Positions 21,098 to 34,200 are shown, counted from the stretch's first letter. The stretch: DNA of 64,000 nucleotides from Capniomyces stellatus (GCA_001661515.1 LUVW01000011.1:10322-74321); one strand, 5' to 3'. Numbers and translations: made by a program. The notes: a model not told the origin generated them from the sequence alone.

Positions 21098-24000
21098 TGT
21101 AGGTAAAGTAGTAAATGCTTGTTCTTATTTGATGAGTTTTATTTATTTTGCGTTTTAAATTGTACTGATGAGAAATGGGTGAGTAGGGTTTGTGAATTTT
21201 GTGAATGCTGTGGAATCACAATGTTCTGATGAGCTTCTTTTTATATCATCTCGAGACGAACAGCAAGAAAAGCCCTAACACTAATCTGCTTTTTCTTCAT
21301 ACACTGTTTGACGGAACCATATTAAGCTTGCTTGGGATAACACAATGTCTTTACTTCCTTTTAAGAGTCACCAACATAAATCGCTAATAATAGATCCATT
21401 GGTTTTTACAAATAAACAAAACCACAATTATCAAATATTTTACAAAATGATATATAACCTTTTAATACTTTTATGTCGCTATTGGAATACTATTAGAATA
21501 CTTTTATGTCGCTATTGGAATACTATTAGAATACTTTTATGTCGCTATTGGAATGCTATTAGAGTCACTTGCATCATTACTTTTAGCATAATTCGAATTA
21601 TAAGAGTCGTATACTTTTGCTAATGTAGCCGGTTAACATGCTATCACAACGTCGTAACCATACCAGTGGTATTTAATCCCAATCCGCTTTGTAAAATGTT
21701 TATTTTTAGATTTAAATCTTTGAAAAAGAAATCATGTAACAAGTTTTTGACAAACTGACTGGCAGTGGAATGGACTTCATCTTTGTGGTGTACTGATTGG
21801 AGATCCAAAAGTCAATAAAGTGATACCATTGCTCAAATTACGTTTAAAGTTGATTTAATGTTATGTAATTTTTTTAGCACTGGCATTGCGTTAACAAGTT
21901 TGGACCAAACCTTTTGAAAGATTTCGTTAGTTTGACCAAAAACGTGACCTTGGTTTGTTAAATTTTTAGCTTACTTAAGTAAGCTATATTCTCAAAAAAT
22001 AAAAACATTAGCGTGGTCAGGGCACTGGTACTTTGCAAACATAATTTTTTAAAGAAAAAAAGTTATTTGCAGGGGAATATAATAATTTGAAAATGACCTA
22101 AATATTCATAGTTGTAAAAAAAACTCCTCTCCATTAATTAACTCAAAAAACTAACCAACCCATTAGTATTGGTATTGGTCCACCTGTTGATGTTGGTACA
22201 CCTGTTGATGTTGAGAACCGTGTAATGTTTAAACAAATGAAAAGCAATTAGAATATTTTGTGGAAATAAGAGCGGTTAAAAGAGCGTGATTAGTAGTAAA
22301 ATATTCTGTGAATTGTAATTTACTCCGTCAGGACAAACTCTGTTGGGTATACGGAATGATAGTATCGGAAATATAGGTGTGTCTTCTTTGAAGACGACAA
22401 AAACATTGATAATTCAAACTGGCTAATATATTACTCTATCGTCTCTAGATTGGCCTTGCAAAGCTTTGCAAATCAAAGTTACATTGACTTAGCTAGTTGG
22501 AGAGCTTGATTTTCAAGTTTTAGAGTGAATAACATTGGTTGGTTAAATCGGGTTTGATGAATAACTTGCTACCACTATTCAGGTTGAAAAGAGCCTTGTT
22601 TGTACACACCCCTGAAGCAATTTATAATCAATGACTAATATCCAATAATTCAAAAGCAAAACACCATTATTGTACTTTTGCAGCCAACAGAACGCACTTT
22701 TTGCAGTTTCCGCAAGGTAAGTTTCCTTCCTGCTTTATATTTGGACTGGGCTGATAACGAATATTTCTTGGATCAAGTATATTTTTAACAGAATCTCTTA
22801 AATAAACACTGATTTTGTTTTATTTCAATAATATGAAAAGCAGGAGAGAATTATTTATAACCTCAACCGCCATTTAGTCCAACATTCATTCTGCGTATCT
22901 TTGACTCGTCAACCAAGACGTAACAGCAGTAGCAGGTTATACTACCACGTAGTATTGCAAATGAGCAAAACATGCAATTGCTAGATTGGTAGCTAATATA
23001 CAACACAAGAAGAGTTTTTTGGGGTTTTATAAAATAAGCAAAAAAATAAAATAAAGGGATTTGTCAACCTTTTACAATGAATTCTAGCTTGTAGCTAACT
23101 GTGTTTTATTTCAAAGAATGGTGAGACACACTATTGCACAATTCAAAATATTGTGACTTTTAAGGGATTGATAATGGTAAAAGCCAAAAACTGCAATTGT
23201 GTCTTGTTTATAAATTGAAAACACAGACACAATGAGCTTGAGATTAAAATTAACCTGATTGTTTAATAAAGTAAAGTAGCGTAAAAATGTATAATAAAAA
23301 TGGCTTTGAAGAAAATAATTGAAACAACAACTAATAACTAGACGATTGTATCGATTGAATAGAGGTGTTGAAATATAGGCTCCATGAAAAAAAATGAATT
23401 AAACGATACATTTCGCATTTGGAGAGTTGACAAATATGTTCATTATTGCTGATACTATTTCAAGGAAAGTAATAATATGGACTAAAATTAAGTTCTTAAC
23501 GCTCTGACTTGTGAAATAAGCCAAAAATAGCATTACTGGATTTATTTATGATATATCCTTTTTAAATGCGACTAATAGAATCCACATCCATTTTTAAAAA
23601 AAATAAAACAGACAAAAGAATATTTTTACTTTTTACTATCAACATAGCACAGTTTACAAGTTCTGCTCTGCCATTTTATTCGAGTTTTTCACAAAGTAAA
23701 AAGTCCCAAATTCGATACTCTAGAAATTGAAAAGTAAAAATAATAGTTATAGCAATAATAATAGTAATATAAATAATAATATAAATAATAATAATAATAG
23801 AATTAATACAAGCAATTGAAGCTGGAGCTTAAACAATTGATAATTAAAACGCAACTGATATTCTAAACTCAAAAAAAAACAATCAATTGTAATAAAGAGA
23901 AAACAAAAAACCAGTCAAAGTAAAGTAGCAATTTGAAAATCACATATTGCCTAAACCAAACCTCCTTATTACAGATTTTATGCCTTCCAAACAAGCTACC

Positions 24001-24252
24001 CTTTTCTTTTCTTTTATTTAAACTAATATCATAATCTGTAGCCGTATCCACTATCTAAGCATATACGAAACGCTTTCTATAACAGCGATATACAGTATAC
24101 ACTAGTAATATCAAAGACATACTGCGTTATATACAATAAAGCAAAAGTAAAAAGAGTTTTGCTTTTCTATTTGTAATTTTTATTTTTTTTAAAAAAAAGA
24201 AAGTAGATACCAAGTATTAACTAAAAGAGCTAGAATAAACATTTAGTAAGTA
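21098..24252. other. long intergenic region, no gene seen
   Basis: 3.1 kb of AT-rich sequence without a convincing reading frame, splice pattern or RNA gene. The only notable feature is the 33-bp tandem repeat. Frames such as 21345-21623 arise from that repeat. Confidence 0.5.
21467..21565. repeat. 33-bp tandem repeat, three units
   Basis: The unit starting acttttatgtcgctattgg repeats at 21467, 21500 and 21533. The third copy has two or three changes at its end. Confidence 0.93.
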
Positions 24253-26288
24253 ATGACAACCAAAAGCGACAAAAAAAATAAAGGAGGGAAGAATAAAAAG
24301 GGAGGGAAAAAGCTCAGTGCGACTAGTAGTAACGTGGCAGAAAAAATGGACTCTAGCGTTGAGATAGACGGTGTAGCAAACATCAAAAAGTCGATTAAAG
24401 AGCAAGGCCTAAAGGCAGCAAATGGCAACACTGCCGATGTAGGAACAAAAGCAGCCGAAGATGCTGCTATATGCGGTGATAAGGAAAAGAACAAAGACAA
24501 CAAAAAAGGCGGTGCAGAGGGGAATAAGACCAAAGCATCATTGGCTAGTGTTACACCGATAAAGGATCCAATAAAATCAAGCACCAACGGTGAAAACAAA
24601 CAGGCACAACCAAGCGATAAGCTTGGAAGAAAGAAATCACAAGCTTTAAAGGAAGCTGAAAAAAGCATAGTTGAGCCAAGCTCGAAGAAGCAGAACAAAA
24701 GTCAAAGCATAGACAAGTCAAATAACAAGTCTGATGTTCCAGAATCTGTAACTGGATCGAAAAAGATGGACGAGAGGAACGAGAGTGATAAGTTGATTGA
24801 GAGTGGTAAGTTGATTGAGAGTGATAAGCTGGTTGAGAATGATAAGCTGGTTGAGAGGAGTGCCAGTACTAAAGCCGTTCAGAGGAACTCCAGTATCAAG
24901 GCAGTTGAGAAAAATGTCAGTGGTAAAGCAACTGAGAGAAGTGATAGTGATAAAGCAGTTGAGAGACATTTCAGTGGTAAGGCGGTTGAAAACACAAAGA
25001 CACCCGCGTTGAATACAAAGGCTAGCCAGGGCGGGAATGGCCAAAAGAACAGTGAACATGGTGTAGAAAAGACAAATGATGTCAATACATCCTTAGCAAA
25101 GAAGAAAAGTATTGGTCATGGTAAAGAACTCAAGAAGCCTGCTGACTCAGAATCCAACATTGATGGAGACAAAGATGGGGTCAAAGATGGGGTCAAAGAT
25201 GGGGTCAAAGATGGAGACTCCAACGCACAAACAGGCTCAAAAGAAGAATTGGAAATCAAGCGCTCAAAATCAATAAAAAAAGCTCAAGATGCCCAGCCTG
25301 ATAGAGCATCCAAGATTGACACAGAGATTGAGAACACCAATGAAGATGTGCCAGAACAAATTACGGAGCCTGTGATTCAAGAAATCAAGATCGTTGGCGC
25401 AAGCAAATTACTTGAAAAAAAAGACAGCAAGTCAAAGCCCTCAGCAGATAATGAGTCTGCCATGGATATTGGCAAAGTCTCTAATCAAAAGGGCAACAAG
25501 TTGGGGAAAGAAAATGAGCAGCTAAGAAACGGGTCCGTTCAGGGTGGGGTTTTAGAAGGCAAGAGGAAGCAGTCGATTGGGCAGCTTGGCAAAAACAAAA
25601 GTGAATTCTCGTTTGATGCCGATAATGTGAACCAATCTTTGAAATTCGACTTTGAAATGTCTGGGGAGCCCGGAAAGAATGGCAAGTTGTAATCTGGTTG
25701 TAGTTAGAAATGTCTAATTAAAGCAATTATAAAAAAGAAACTGTGAAATAACCTTTGTGAAGTATTGTGATATATATAAACATTTACATTTGCATTTACA
25801 TTCATATAGAATTGAAGAAAACCGGTTTGAGCAAGAGCGGCGAAGGTGCTGATGGTGACTCTAAAACTTCAAGCAAAGGCTACTCCACCCGCAAACGATC
25901 ATCTGTATTTTCCAAAATCAGTGATTTGCTTGGCTCAAAATTCATTGTGGATAAAAGAAAGAGCATTGGGGCCATGCTTAACAAAGTAACAACCTCTAGT
26001 CAGAATACCGAAACCCCAAAGGACTCGGGTAATACGCTTGCAACCAACAAAAACCGAAACTCGGTGATAAACATATTTACTAGCAAGGAAAATGGGTTTA
26101 AATCGTTTAGAATTAAGGGCAAAAAATCTCAAAACCTAAACCTGTCAGAAGTCAACTCAAATAAATCTTCAACTCCAGTAAATAAGTCTATTCTCAACTT
26201 GACTGATGTGGGTGCCGATAGTGATTTTTCCACCGAAGTTCGCCAAAACTTGCTGGATAAAAAAATCAACATTCTCACAGCCAACTGA
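24253..26288 (+). CDS. Lys/Ser-rich low-complexity protein, probably two exons
   Basis: The first exon (24253 to about 25692) gives 479 residues dominated by Lys, Ser, Asn and Glu, with internal repeats: ESDKLIES-like units near residues 175-200 and four GVKD units near 307-320. It contains many RKxS-type sequences that resemble basophilic kinase sites. A second open segment (about 25810-26288, from ELKKTGLSKSG on) continues the same composition and includes RKRSSVFSKISDLL and DKRKSIGAML, but has no start codon of its own, so I infer splicing. The exact donor and acceptor are unresolved. No domain or signal peptide is visible; the protein is probably intracellular and largely disordered. Function unknown. 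Confidence 0.6.
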
Positions 26289-26695
26289 TATCTTTTTACT
26301 GATATTTTTTTACTTTTATTTTTTTGAACTTTGTTATTATCACTGATTCCCTACCTTCTATCCTAACTCTGTTTTTATTTTACTCTATGTTTTAATCCAA
26401 TTATTTGCCGCTCGCACAAACTAAACCGACGACATAAATAAAAAAAAGCCCTTTAAATCAAACTGGGATCAACCAACTCTCCTTAAAACTAAAATTATCA
26501 AAATATGCACTAGTACAAATATATACATATATTTCGACAACTATAACTTGGAATATTAGCCATAATTGATATTTCTTGTAACTTGATTTTTGATTTATAA
26601 GAATTTAGTTGATTCAAGAAAAGTAGAATTTAAAATATTTAGTTACGATTTTATTGTGTTATGATTCAACTTGGACATCATTTTCTAAGCTAGTA
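26289..26695. other. convergent intergenic region
   Basis: 3' flanks of two converging genes. No other feature recognised. Confidence 0.5.
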
Positions 26696-27157
26696 TTATA
26701 ATGATGTCTTATGCCCTGTCTTTTCAAGAACCGACTTCCAGTCTGAAGGGGTGTTAGTTCTGCCTGACCAAAAATCTTTGCTTTTAGATCTCTCCTCGTT
26801 GATCTTTTCAAGCACAACTTTTGTGGGTGTTTTTGCCTCTTCTTCGGTCATGCTTTTGTATTTTTCTGAGAGCGTATCTGATAGAGCCCATACCCAAACC
26901 TCATTATCCTCCCTACTTAATCGATTGTTGGGATCTTTCTTCATTTCAACTACTACACTCGCATCCCTAATTACCTTTGCTCGCACATGTCCAAAGTTCT
27001 TTAAATTTCTCAAATAAATCTTTTTAAGTGATGTTCGTGTTACTCCCTCAAACTCGTTTGGAAAGGTTTTTAGTAAATTTAAATATAAATTGTTGATCGT
27101 TTGGTGTCCTTTCATGCTCAAAAGCTTTTTGATTAAAACGCTTCGTGGATTTTCCAT
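26696..27157 (-). CDS. hypothetical basic protein
   Basis: 153 aa, ATG to stop without introns, charged and probably helical, rich in Lys, Arg, Glu and Thr, no signal peptide or membrane segment. The N-terminal 70 residues (LIKKLLSMKGHQ.. LKKIYLRNLKNFG) look like a small helical domain. The C-terminus carries TPSDWKSVLEKTG. I do not recognise the family. The sustained open frame in AT-rich surroundings and the ATG start make a real gene likely. Confidence 0.6.
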   Translation of the reverse strand: MENPRSVLIKKLLSMKGHQTINNLYLNLLKTFPNEFEGVTRTSLKKIYLRNLKNFGHVRAKVIRDASVVVEMKKDPNNRLSREDNEVWVWALSDTLSEKYKSMTEEEAKTPTKVVLEKINEERSKSKDFWSGRTNTPSDWKSVLEKTGHKTSL

Positions 27158-27873
27158 GTTGGCTAAAAACTCTATTTACTGATTTTAAACTTTGAAATCG
27201 AATATTCCAGTGAATTATACTTGCTTTGACTCTTTGACTCCTTGTCTTGCTAACTGATCAAGAAGAAGAAAAAGTTTACTATCAAGTCTTTCGGGTTTGT
27301 AGTGATAATAAAGCTACCAATATTATAAAGTTGAATGTAGTACTGGTCTAAAACTGAATAAGATTCACTTGCTTTTAATACTGTGGCTATATTTTATTTT
27401 TTTATCAATGTGTCGGTTATAAATTCACTAAAAAATATATATATATAAACTGACTTTGAGTTTACGGGGGAAAAAAAAAAAAAGCAAAAGAATTTGGTTT
27501 GCTAACTTTATATCACCAAGCTAAAAAAAAATGGAACTAAAGCTATATAAACAAGCTATCTGTAATTTATTTTTTTTAAAAAAGAACAATTGGCAATACT
27601 AAAGTTGATAAATTAGCTGATCAAAACTCCATTCACTCAACTCTAGTTGGCCAAAACCTGTTTTCCTCCAATTAAATCGCATGGCTTGATTACATTTTCT
27701 ATACACCCATTGGCAGGATAAACTTGCCAAATACTAAATCTACAGCACCACTATTAGTTGCAAAAAACTTATATAGCAATTTACTTGAAGAAAAAAAAAA
27801 AAACAAAGTAAACCAACTGAACTTAGAAATACACAAAACTATTGTTAAAAAAATAAAAAATGACTTGCACCTT
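27158..27873. other. intergenic, no gene seen
   Basis: AT-rich, with poly-A runs. Nothing recognised. Confidence 0.5.
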
Positions 27874-30800
27874 TTACAACTGATGCAAAATACCTGTCAA
27901 ATACGAGTACCCACATCCCCACCCAAGCTTTAACGCCGCCTGGATAGCTTTTGCACCACCATTTGAGCTTGGATTAGCACCAGACCTGACCAGCTCAACC
28001 AATACGTCATAATTTTTTCCTAAAACCGCCCAAAGTAGCGAAATGCTGTCAAACTTCTCGCAGTCCACGCCATGCTCTATTAACAGCTTAACAATGCACA
28101 AATGCCCCTTTAAGCATGAAAAATACAGCGACTTATTGTTCCTGAACCCAACATCAACTTTGTAAGTCAGCAGCGCCTTGACTGCATCGATTCTCCCATA
28201 CTTGCAAGCAAGCAAAAATGATAGGTTTACTTGGGCGCTGTTTCTTACACAGTAGTTGGCCGAGGCATCAAGAAATCCTAATTCTTTGATTGATAGCAGA
28301 AATATGTCTTTTTTTGCCTCAATTTTGCTCTTGCGCGCTTCAAGTCCAATATCAACTAAGTGCTTTAGTTTTTGAAGCATCAAATTTGCGCTATTGTTTC
28401 TTTTGGGCTCTAAACCAGTGTCATTTAAGCGCATCCCACACTCAACGATTGTATCAGATAAAAATAGAATGTTGTCCTTTATAAAAGCAAAATTATCACC
28501 AACACTGGAATTTGCGCTTCTTTCGAGATGCTCAAAAATACAGCCGAGCATAGCTGTGCCCTCCTTAACACATCTAGCATACATCGTTTCGCGCATGCCT
28601 GCGTATCTTTGGGTTAATGATGCTAAAGCGGTATGGATACCATCGACGCTATTGTTCTTACCTGATTTTATCAATAATTTAGAAACTACATGGTCATCTA
28701 AACCTTCTTCCGTTATTGTCATCTCTTTGCAATTCCTCATTAGCCTAGAGCTGCATTTATTAAGCTTTAGGCGTTTTCTCTTATTGCTTGTGCAGTCAAT
28801 AGGCATGCAACCTTTGAAGATCTCTTTAATTAGCGCATCATCGAGTAGTGCCCCATTTATTCCCATGTGGCCTTTTAAGGATTTGAGTAGACATTGTAAA
28901 CAATGTTTGTTTGCTGCGCCTGAAGAATCTGTATGTAGCAGTGCTTTGATCACCGGTATACACCCTATTCTAGCCGCCATCCTAATAGGCTCATCGTTAT
29001 TCACATGTCTATTTGCTCCATTCTCAAGCAATAACGACACCAATCTAGAGTTGCTTTTGCTAACAGCATTTAGGAGGAGTTGGCTGTTGTTTACTTGTAC
29101 ATTAGCGCCAAACCGGATCAACAGGTCTACAATCTGAATGTTGCTATAACGCACGGCATCTCTGAGAATACCTTCGTTGTCTACATGTACATTTGCACCG
29201 CTTGCTAAAAGCAGCTCTACAATTCTGCAATGCTGGTACTTTGTGGCTATTTTGAGCGGCTCGCTATTTTTGGCATGTATATCCGCACCAGCATCTATCA
29301 GAAGCTTAACAATTCTAAATCTTCCCCATCTACACGAATATCTTAAAGCCGCATTCCCTTTGGCTCTAATATTTGATCCGTGCTTTATCAACAGCTCCAC
29401 AAGCCTGATGTTTCCAATAAAGCAGGACATCAATAAAGCATCGCTATTGTCTACAACCTCAACTCCGCTCTTGATCAAATACTCCAACACTTTTATATTG
29501 CCACCTATACATGCACTAGTAACCGCGTAATTTCTTCTCAACGCCACCCCCTTCCCCAAATCACAAAAAAAATCCAGCACCTTCACCTTCCCACCCTTGC
29601 AGGCATTAATGATGACCTCCTTTTCATCACCTACTAAACTTGAGCCGGATTGTATCAACATTTTTGATATGTCAATGTTTCCTTGTAGCAAACTGGTCTT
29701 TAAAAGCAAATTTCCCAACATGTTGCCGTCTGCGCCATGCCTTATAACCAGCTTTATGACCTCTTCACCCGCGTTTATGGCTGCGCTGCATATTGAGGAT
29801 TTGTTTTTGCCGTGTATTTTTACACCATTTTGCAACAAAAGATTCACTATACTCAAATAACCATTGGTGATGGATGCTAGAATTGCCTTGTTATCGTCCC
29901 TGTTCACCTCCACGCCATTAAGTATCAGCAGCTCTGCTATATCCAAGTGGCCATTTGAACATGCATTTATCAATGGCTCACCGCCTTTAACATCCAGGTT
30001 AGCATTGCTGTTTATCAACGTTTTAGCAATATCGTAATATCCCTTTTTACACGCGATTCGTAGTGGCTCGCCGTCATTGATATCTATATCACACTCTCTT
30101 CCTATGAAAATGTTTACAAGCTCAAAATGATTTCCATTGCACGAGCTGAGTAAAAAGTGCGAGTAATCAATACCCAGGTCTTCCATTTTTTGCAATAAAA
30201 GCACAGCTACTGACACCAACCCATACTTGCTGCAGCAGTCCATTGCTTGGTATAGATCGTGGTAATCGAAGGAGGTAAAAGTAAACAGATATTCGACTGT
30301 TTCCAAGGTACCGTTTCTACATGCCCAATACAGCGTATGTGACTTGTGAAGCCTGACAAGGTCCCTATTCTCTAGCAATATGCTTACAATATCGTATCTA
30401 CTTCTCTCACTGCAGCTATACAAAGCGCTGATATAATCCTTTCTTGTTTTCAAACCTAAAGTAAGCAAAAGCTTGAACATATCTAGACTGTGATCCCTCA
30501 ATATTTGAGAAATCGTTGAGTCGCCCAATTTGTTTATATCCACTGCCTCGTGCGACTTGATCATGGTTATTCCATCAGTCACTGTAAACACTGACGCTGT
30601 GGTAACCAACTCACTATTTAGCACCCTGATTGAACTGGCATTAATCAAGATACTCACACACTCACTGTGGTTGTTTAAAATTGACAGTTTAATTGCTAAA
30701 GAGTGTGCAAGGTTGATATCTACAGCAGGCCTGACTAGGTATCTGTATCCATCTAGCCCACCATCATGTTCGCTACCTTGTATATTTTCTGCCCTAGCCT

Positions 30801-31212
30801 TGCCTTGTACTAGACCATTTTTGGTGTTTATTAGCTGAGAAGTGTTTGCTTTTGTATCAATAACTTTAAACGAGTGCAATACAACATCCAACACATCCTT
30901 CCAGCCTCTTTTACATGCTTCGTTGAGAACAACTTGGTCTCCTGAGCTACAATCTGCACCCTTGTTTAATAAAAGCTTTATCAAGTCTTTATTGTTCAGG
31001 AACTGGGGAAATATGCGTGGTATCCCAAAATCCAAATCAAACACATTTGACTTGCCAAACTTGTGCAACAAATAGCGTACCTTTACTGAAACTGCTAAGG
31101 ATATACTGTGGTTCGTTTTGTTTGTATACGACAGCTCGACATTTTGGGCAAAGATGAAAATGTTCTCTAGTACTTCAAGTGGAAGCGAGTCCAGCCTTGG
31201 GGGTTTTTTCAT
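27874..31212 (-). CDS. large ankyrin-repeat protein with F-box-like N-terminus
   Basis: 1112 aa, single exon. Residues 5-20 (RLDSLPLEVLENIFIFAQ) resemble the start of an F-box, suggesting recruitment to an SCF ubiquitin ligase. From about residue 70 there is a near-continuous array of degenerate 30-33-residue ankyrin repeats, with IVKLLIDAGADIHAKNSEPL as a clear example. A break at about 760-960 is basic and helical (including KRKRLKLNK, a possible nuclear signal), and further repeats follow to the end. Proteins with this layout form expanded families in several early-diverging fungi and probably select substrates through the repeats. The substrate cannot be read from sequence. Confidence 0.85.
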   Translation of the reverse strand: MKKPPRLDSLPLEVLENIFIFAQNVELSYTNKTNHSISLAVSVKVRYLLHKFGKSNVFDLDFGIPRIFPQFLNNKDLIKLLLNKGADCSSGDQVVLNEACKRGWKDVLDVVLHSFKVIDTKANTSQLINTKNGLVQGKARAENIQGSEHDGGLDGYRYLVRPAVDINLAHSLAIKLSILNNHSECVSILINASSIRVLNSELVTTASVFTVTDGITMIKSHEAVDINKLGDSTISQILRDHSLDMFKLLLTLGLKTRKDYISALYSCSERSRYDIVSILLENRDLVRLHKSHTLYWACRNGTLETVEYLFTFTSFDYHDLYQAMDCCSKYGLVSVAVLLLQKMEDLGIDYSHFLLSSCNGNHFELVNIFIGRECDIDINDGEPLRIACKKGYYDIAKTLINSNANLDVKGGEPLINACSNGHLDIAELLILNGVEVNRDDNKAILASITNGYLSIVNLLLQNGVKIHGKNKSSICSAAINAGEEVIKLVIRHGADGNMLGNLLLKTSLLQGNIDISKMLIQSGSSLVGDEKEVIINACKGGKVKVLDFFCDLGKGVALRRNYAVTSACIGGNIKVLEYLIKSGVEVVDNSDALLMSCFIGNIRLVELLIKHGSNIRAKGNAALRYSCRWGRFRIVKLLIDAGADIHAKNSEPLKIATKYQHCRIVELLLASGANVHVDNEGILRDAVRYSNIQIVDLLIRFGANVQVNNSQLLLNAVSKSNSRLVSLLLENGANRHVNNDEPIRMAARIGCIPVIKALLHTDSSGAANKHCLQCLLKSLKGHMGINGALLDDALIKEIFKGCMPIDCTSNKRKRLKLNKCSSRLMRNCKEMTITEEGLDDHVVSKLLIKSGKNNSVDGIHTALASLTQRYAGMRETMYARCVKEGTAMLGCIFEHLERSANSSVGDNFAFIKDNILFLSDTIVECGMRLNDTGLEPKRNNSANLMLQKLKHLVDIGLEARKSKIEAKKDIFLLSIKELGFLDASANYCVRNSAQVNLSFLLACKYGRIDAVKALLTYKVDVGFRNNKSLYFSCLKGHLCIVKLLIEHGVDCEKFDSISLLWAVLGKNYDVLVELVRSGANPSSNGGAKAIQAALKLGWGCGYSYLTGILHQL

Positions 31213-34200
31213 TTTTAAAGTATTGGTTTAATTGAAAATAAAAGCGCGTATATGTCTATTTTGATCTTTTTTTGTTAATACCATTTGTTATTTTTATCAA
31301 AGCTTTTGGTTATATTATAAATGCCGCAGTAATACATACTTATTCGAACTTTTCTAACAAAATTCCTGAAATTGGCTAGGAGGATAAACAAAAACAAATA
31401 CGCAAAACCGCAACATCCAAAGTTTTTATGAAGACTTGATTTCACTAAAAAAAAAGTGTTGTATTATATAAATGTATAATATGGCAAAAGGCTTTGAAAG
31501 TAGCATTAGCACTCGAAAAGTATCAAGTCAAAACACAAATCCTTGAGTATTCAATAAAACTACCAATTGCTCGCAACTTGAGCCCAAACACCCATTAAAA
31601 TTGTCAGAACCAATTGGTAGCTGAACGGTCTTATTTCCCCGCTTATTTAAAATATATCGACTATTAGTCTTGTCAAGAATACCAAGCACTCGTTTATTAG
31701 CGTTAATATTAACATTAATATTAATACACATGCTAATATGCTAATGTTAAAGCTAATGTTAAAGCTAATGTTAAAGCTAATACCAAAGCTAATGTTAACT
31801 CATGCTATTTGCACAAATGCATTGCACGAGTTGGTTTGTTAAATTTCTTATTCGGCCGTTCGAAAACAAATAAAAGTAAACAAAATTTGCATTACCAAAT
31901 TGGTATCAAAACTTCAGTTTAAAAATAAAGGGCTAGTGCATTGTAAAATTGTGATATTTATTACCACTATAAAGCATATAATTGCGCACTGAATGTTTGT
32001 AAAATTGTGGGTTCTGTAAACAAAACGGCATAAAGTGTCAAAACCCATAGAGTAGCTTATTATTTGACAATACAACTTTGCCTTCATTTGGCTTATTATT
32101 ATCTAATGGTGAAAAGGGGAGGTGACTAAAACCTTTTAAGCGTTGCCATCATGATTAAAATCATACTCACATTTTCAACTAATGAGCATTGGAACATTGG
32201 GACATTGAGCACCCACTACTTTTGGTACCTGTATCATGCTGCAATGCCCGTACAAAATTCTATAAAAAAAATAACAGTCTTACAAAGATGGTGTAAATGT
32301 TGTGGCATGGTGTCACTGTTTGGTATTGACGTGGTGATAAAAGATCCATCAATATCATATTAATAGATAGCTATATGAATAAGCATGGTGGTCAGACCAA
32401 CTTGGATGACAATATATACTGTGCCACCTCTGACAGTACTGGACATTGCTGGAATGTAAATTTAGATGAGTCACCTGGTTGCAAGCTTTGCATATGTTGG
32501 TGTTGCTTTAGAGTAATGTATTTGTTGTAAATGACAGGTTGTCTTGTGTTGGCTATGTTAAATGGCAGTGCTTTGAATAGAGTTTCAATAATTAGTTAAA
32601 TATTCCAGCCCGGCTGTTTTGCTGGGAATTGAAATGATAATTTAGTTTTAAACCCCAATTTTGGTAACACTAAGATTTAATGACCATTACTAGCCAACAG
32701 TAAAAGGAAAATAGAACCAGAAAGTAGAACCAGAAAGTAAAACCAGAAAGTAGGACTAGAAAATAGGGCTAGGCAATAAGACTAGTAAATAGGGTTATAA
32801 GATGAGATAAACGATTGCAAGTTAGCAAGAATCAGCGGAATGTTATATGTTCAAAAAGATGAATTGAAATGAAATACAGAATAGACGAGTAGTAGTAGTT
32901 AGTTAATAGTAAGAAAAGAAACTGGTAATAATGAATGGTTGAAGATGTAGAAAATGTAACTAGGTGAATAAGGGTTGACCTTTACCACGACCTTCATTGG
33001 ACAAACGGAAAGAAAGTATGAACCTGAAATGCAGATTATTAATCTAAAATGTTTATAAATTAACGGAATCAGACAGGATGAAAGATAAATAAATAATTGA
33101 ATGGCAAGTAGGGTTCGAAGGCGGCTTTTGTTTAAGCAAACAAGAAAGACAAACATAACAAAGTGAAATGGTAGGCCAAAATAATAGAGTTTGACATTTA
33201 AACAACAACCAAGTTTAAAAATAAATAAAATAAAGATAAACCCTATACAACAGCAAGAAACGTTTGCACTTGAATAACACAGTCAAGCAGGTTTAATGTA
33301 AATATATATAAAAAAAAAGTGGTGATGAGAAGAGTAGCCAATAGTATGGTGATAAACCATAGGATTATGTAATGTTGAAATCAAGTAGATTTAAAAGTAT
33401 TTAGGAATTACAAATCGCAAATAGTTTATAAACACCAAGCTCGAATTTGTAAGATAGTTGGAAAATTAAAACTAAAAAGAAAAAGCAAAAGGTAAAAAAA
33501 AAAATTAGGTTTGAAAAGTGGTGAAATGCAATAGAAAAAAATTGAAGAAATGTAGATGAAAACAACTAACGTTATTATGGGAGCAGAAACAATAGAAAAA
33601 AAAATGGAAAACCAATGCAATGCAGTAAAAGATAATCGATATTCAACGAGATTAACGTAATCCAATATTAACTTGGAATTGTATTATAGAGTATGAGTGA
33701 TAAAAAAAAAGAAAAAGATTCCAAAAATGTTGGATGTAAATCGGATTTTAGTATGACTAAAAGAGGGAAAGAGAAAGCGGTAAAGAGAAGCTGAAATTAG
33801 TAGAATTAAGCTGATGAATGAAGAAAAGGTGGAGAATAAATGGAGATTATTTGTAGCAAAATAAAAGATAGAATTTTACAATTGCCAACTAGTAGATTTG
33901 GCAAAGGTAATGGCATACCTTATTAAACCGTTTTTCTAAGCATACCTCAAACAAACAAAACAACCGTTTTATAAACATAAAGATATTTTTGCCTTTTAAT
34001 TTTAAAGGAAAACAAAAAGCAAAAACAAAAAAATAAAGTAGAATAGTTTGGTTATTATTAAAAGTTCTAGCCATTTCAACATATTCCACACCCTCTAAAC
34101 ATTCGTTTTATTCAAGTTGATACCAATACGGCAAAAAAATAAATCATCAGAGGTGATTTAAAGAATTGGTAGGAACCTTAACGCCAGTATCAAACCGAGA

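Noticed and set aside
24243..25085. Minus-strand hydrophobic frames opposite the Lys/Ser-rich gene
   Set aside because: The antisense of lysine codons reads as Phe/Leu; no independent support.
28290..31075. Plus-strand frames up to 247 codons across the ankyrin gene
   Set aside because: Antisense shadows of a repetitive coding sequence, with no recognisable protein features.
31690..31800. Possible CRISPR-like or regulatory array of short repeats
   Set aside because: Units are contiguous 12-bp tandem copies without spacers, so a simple minisatellite in a eukaryotic genome.
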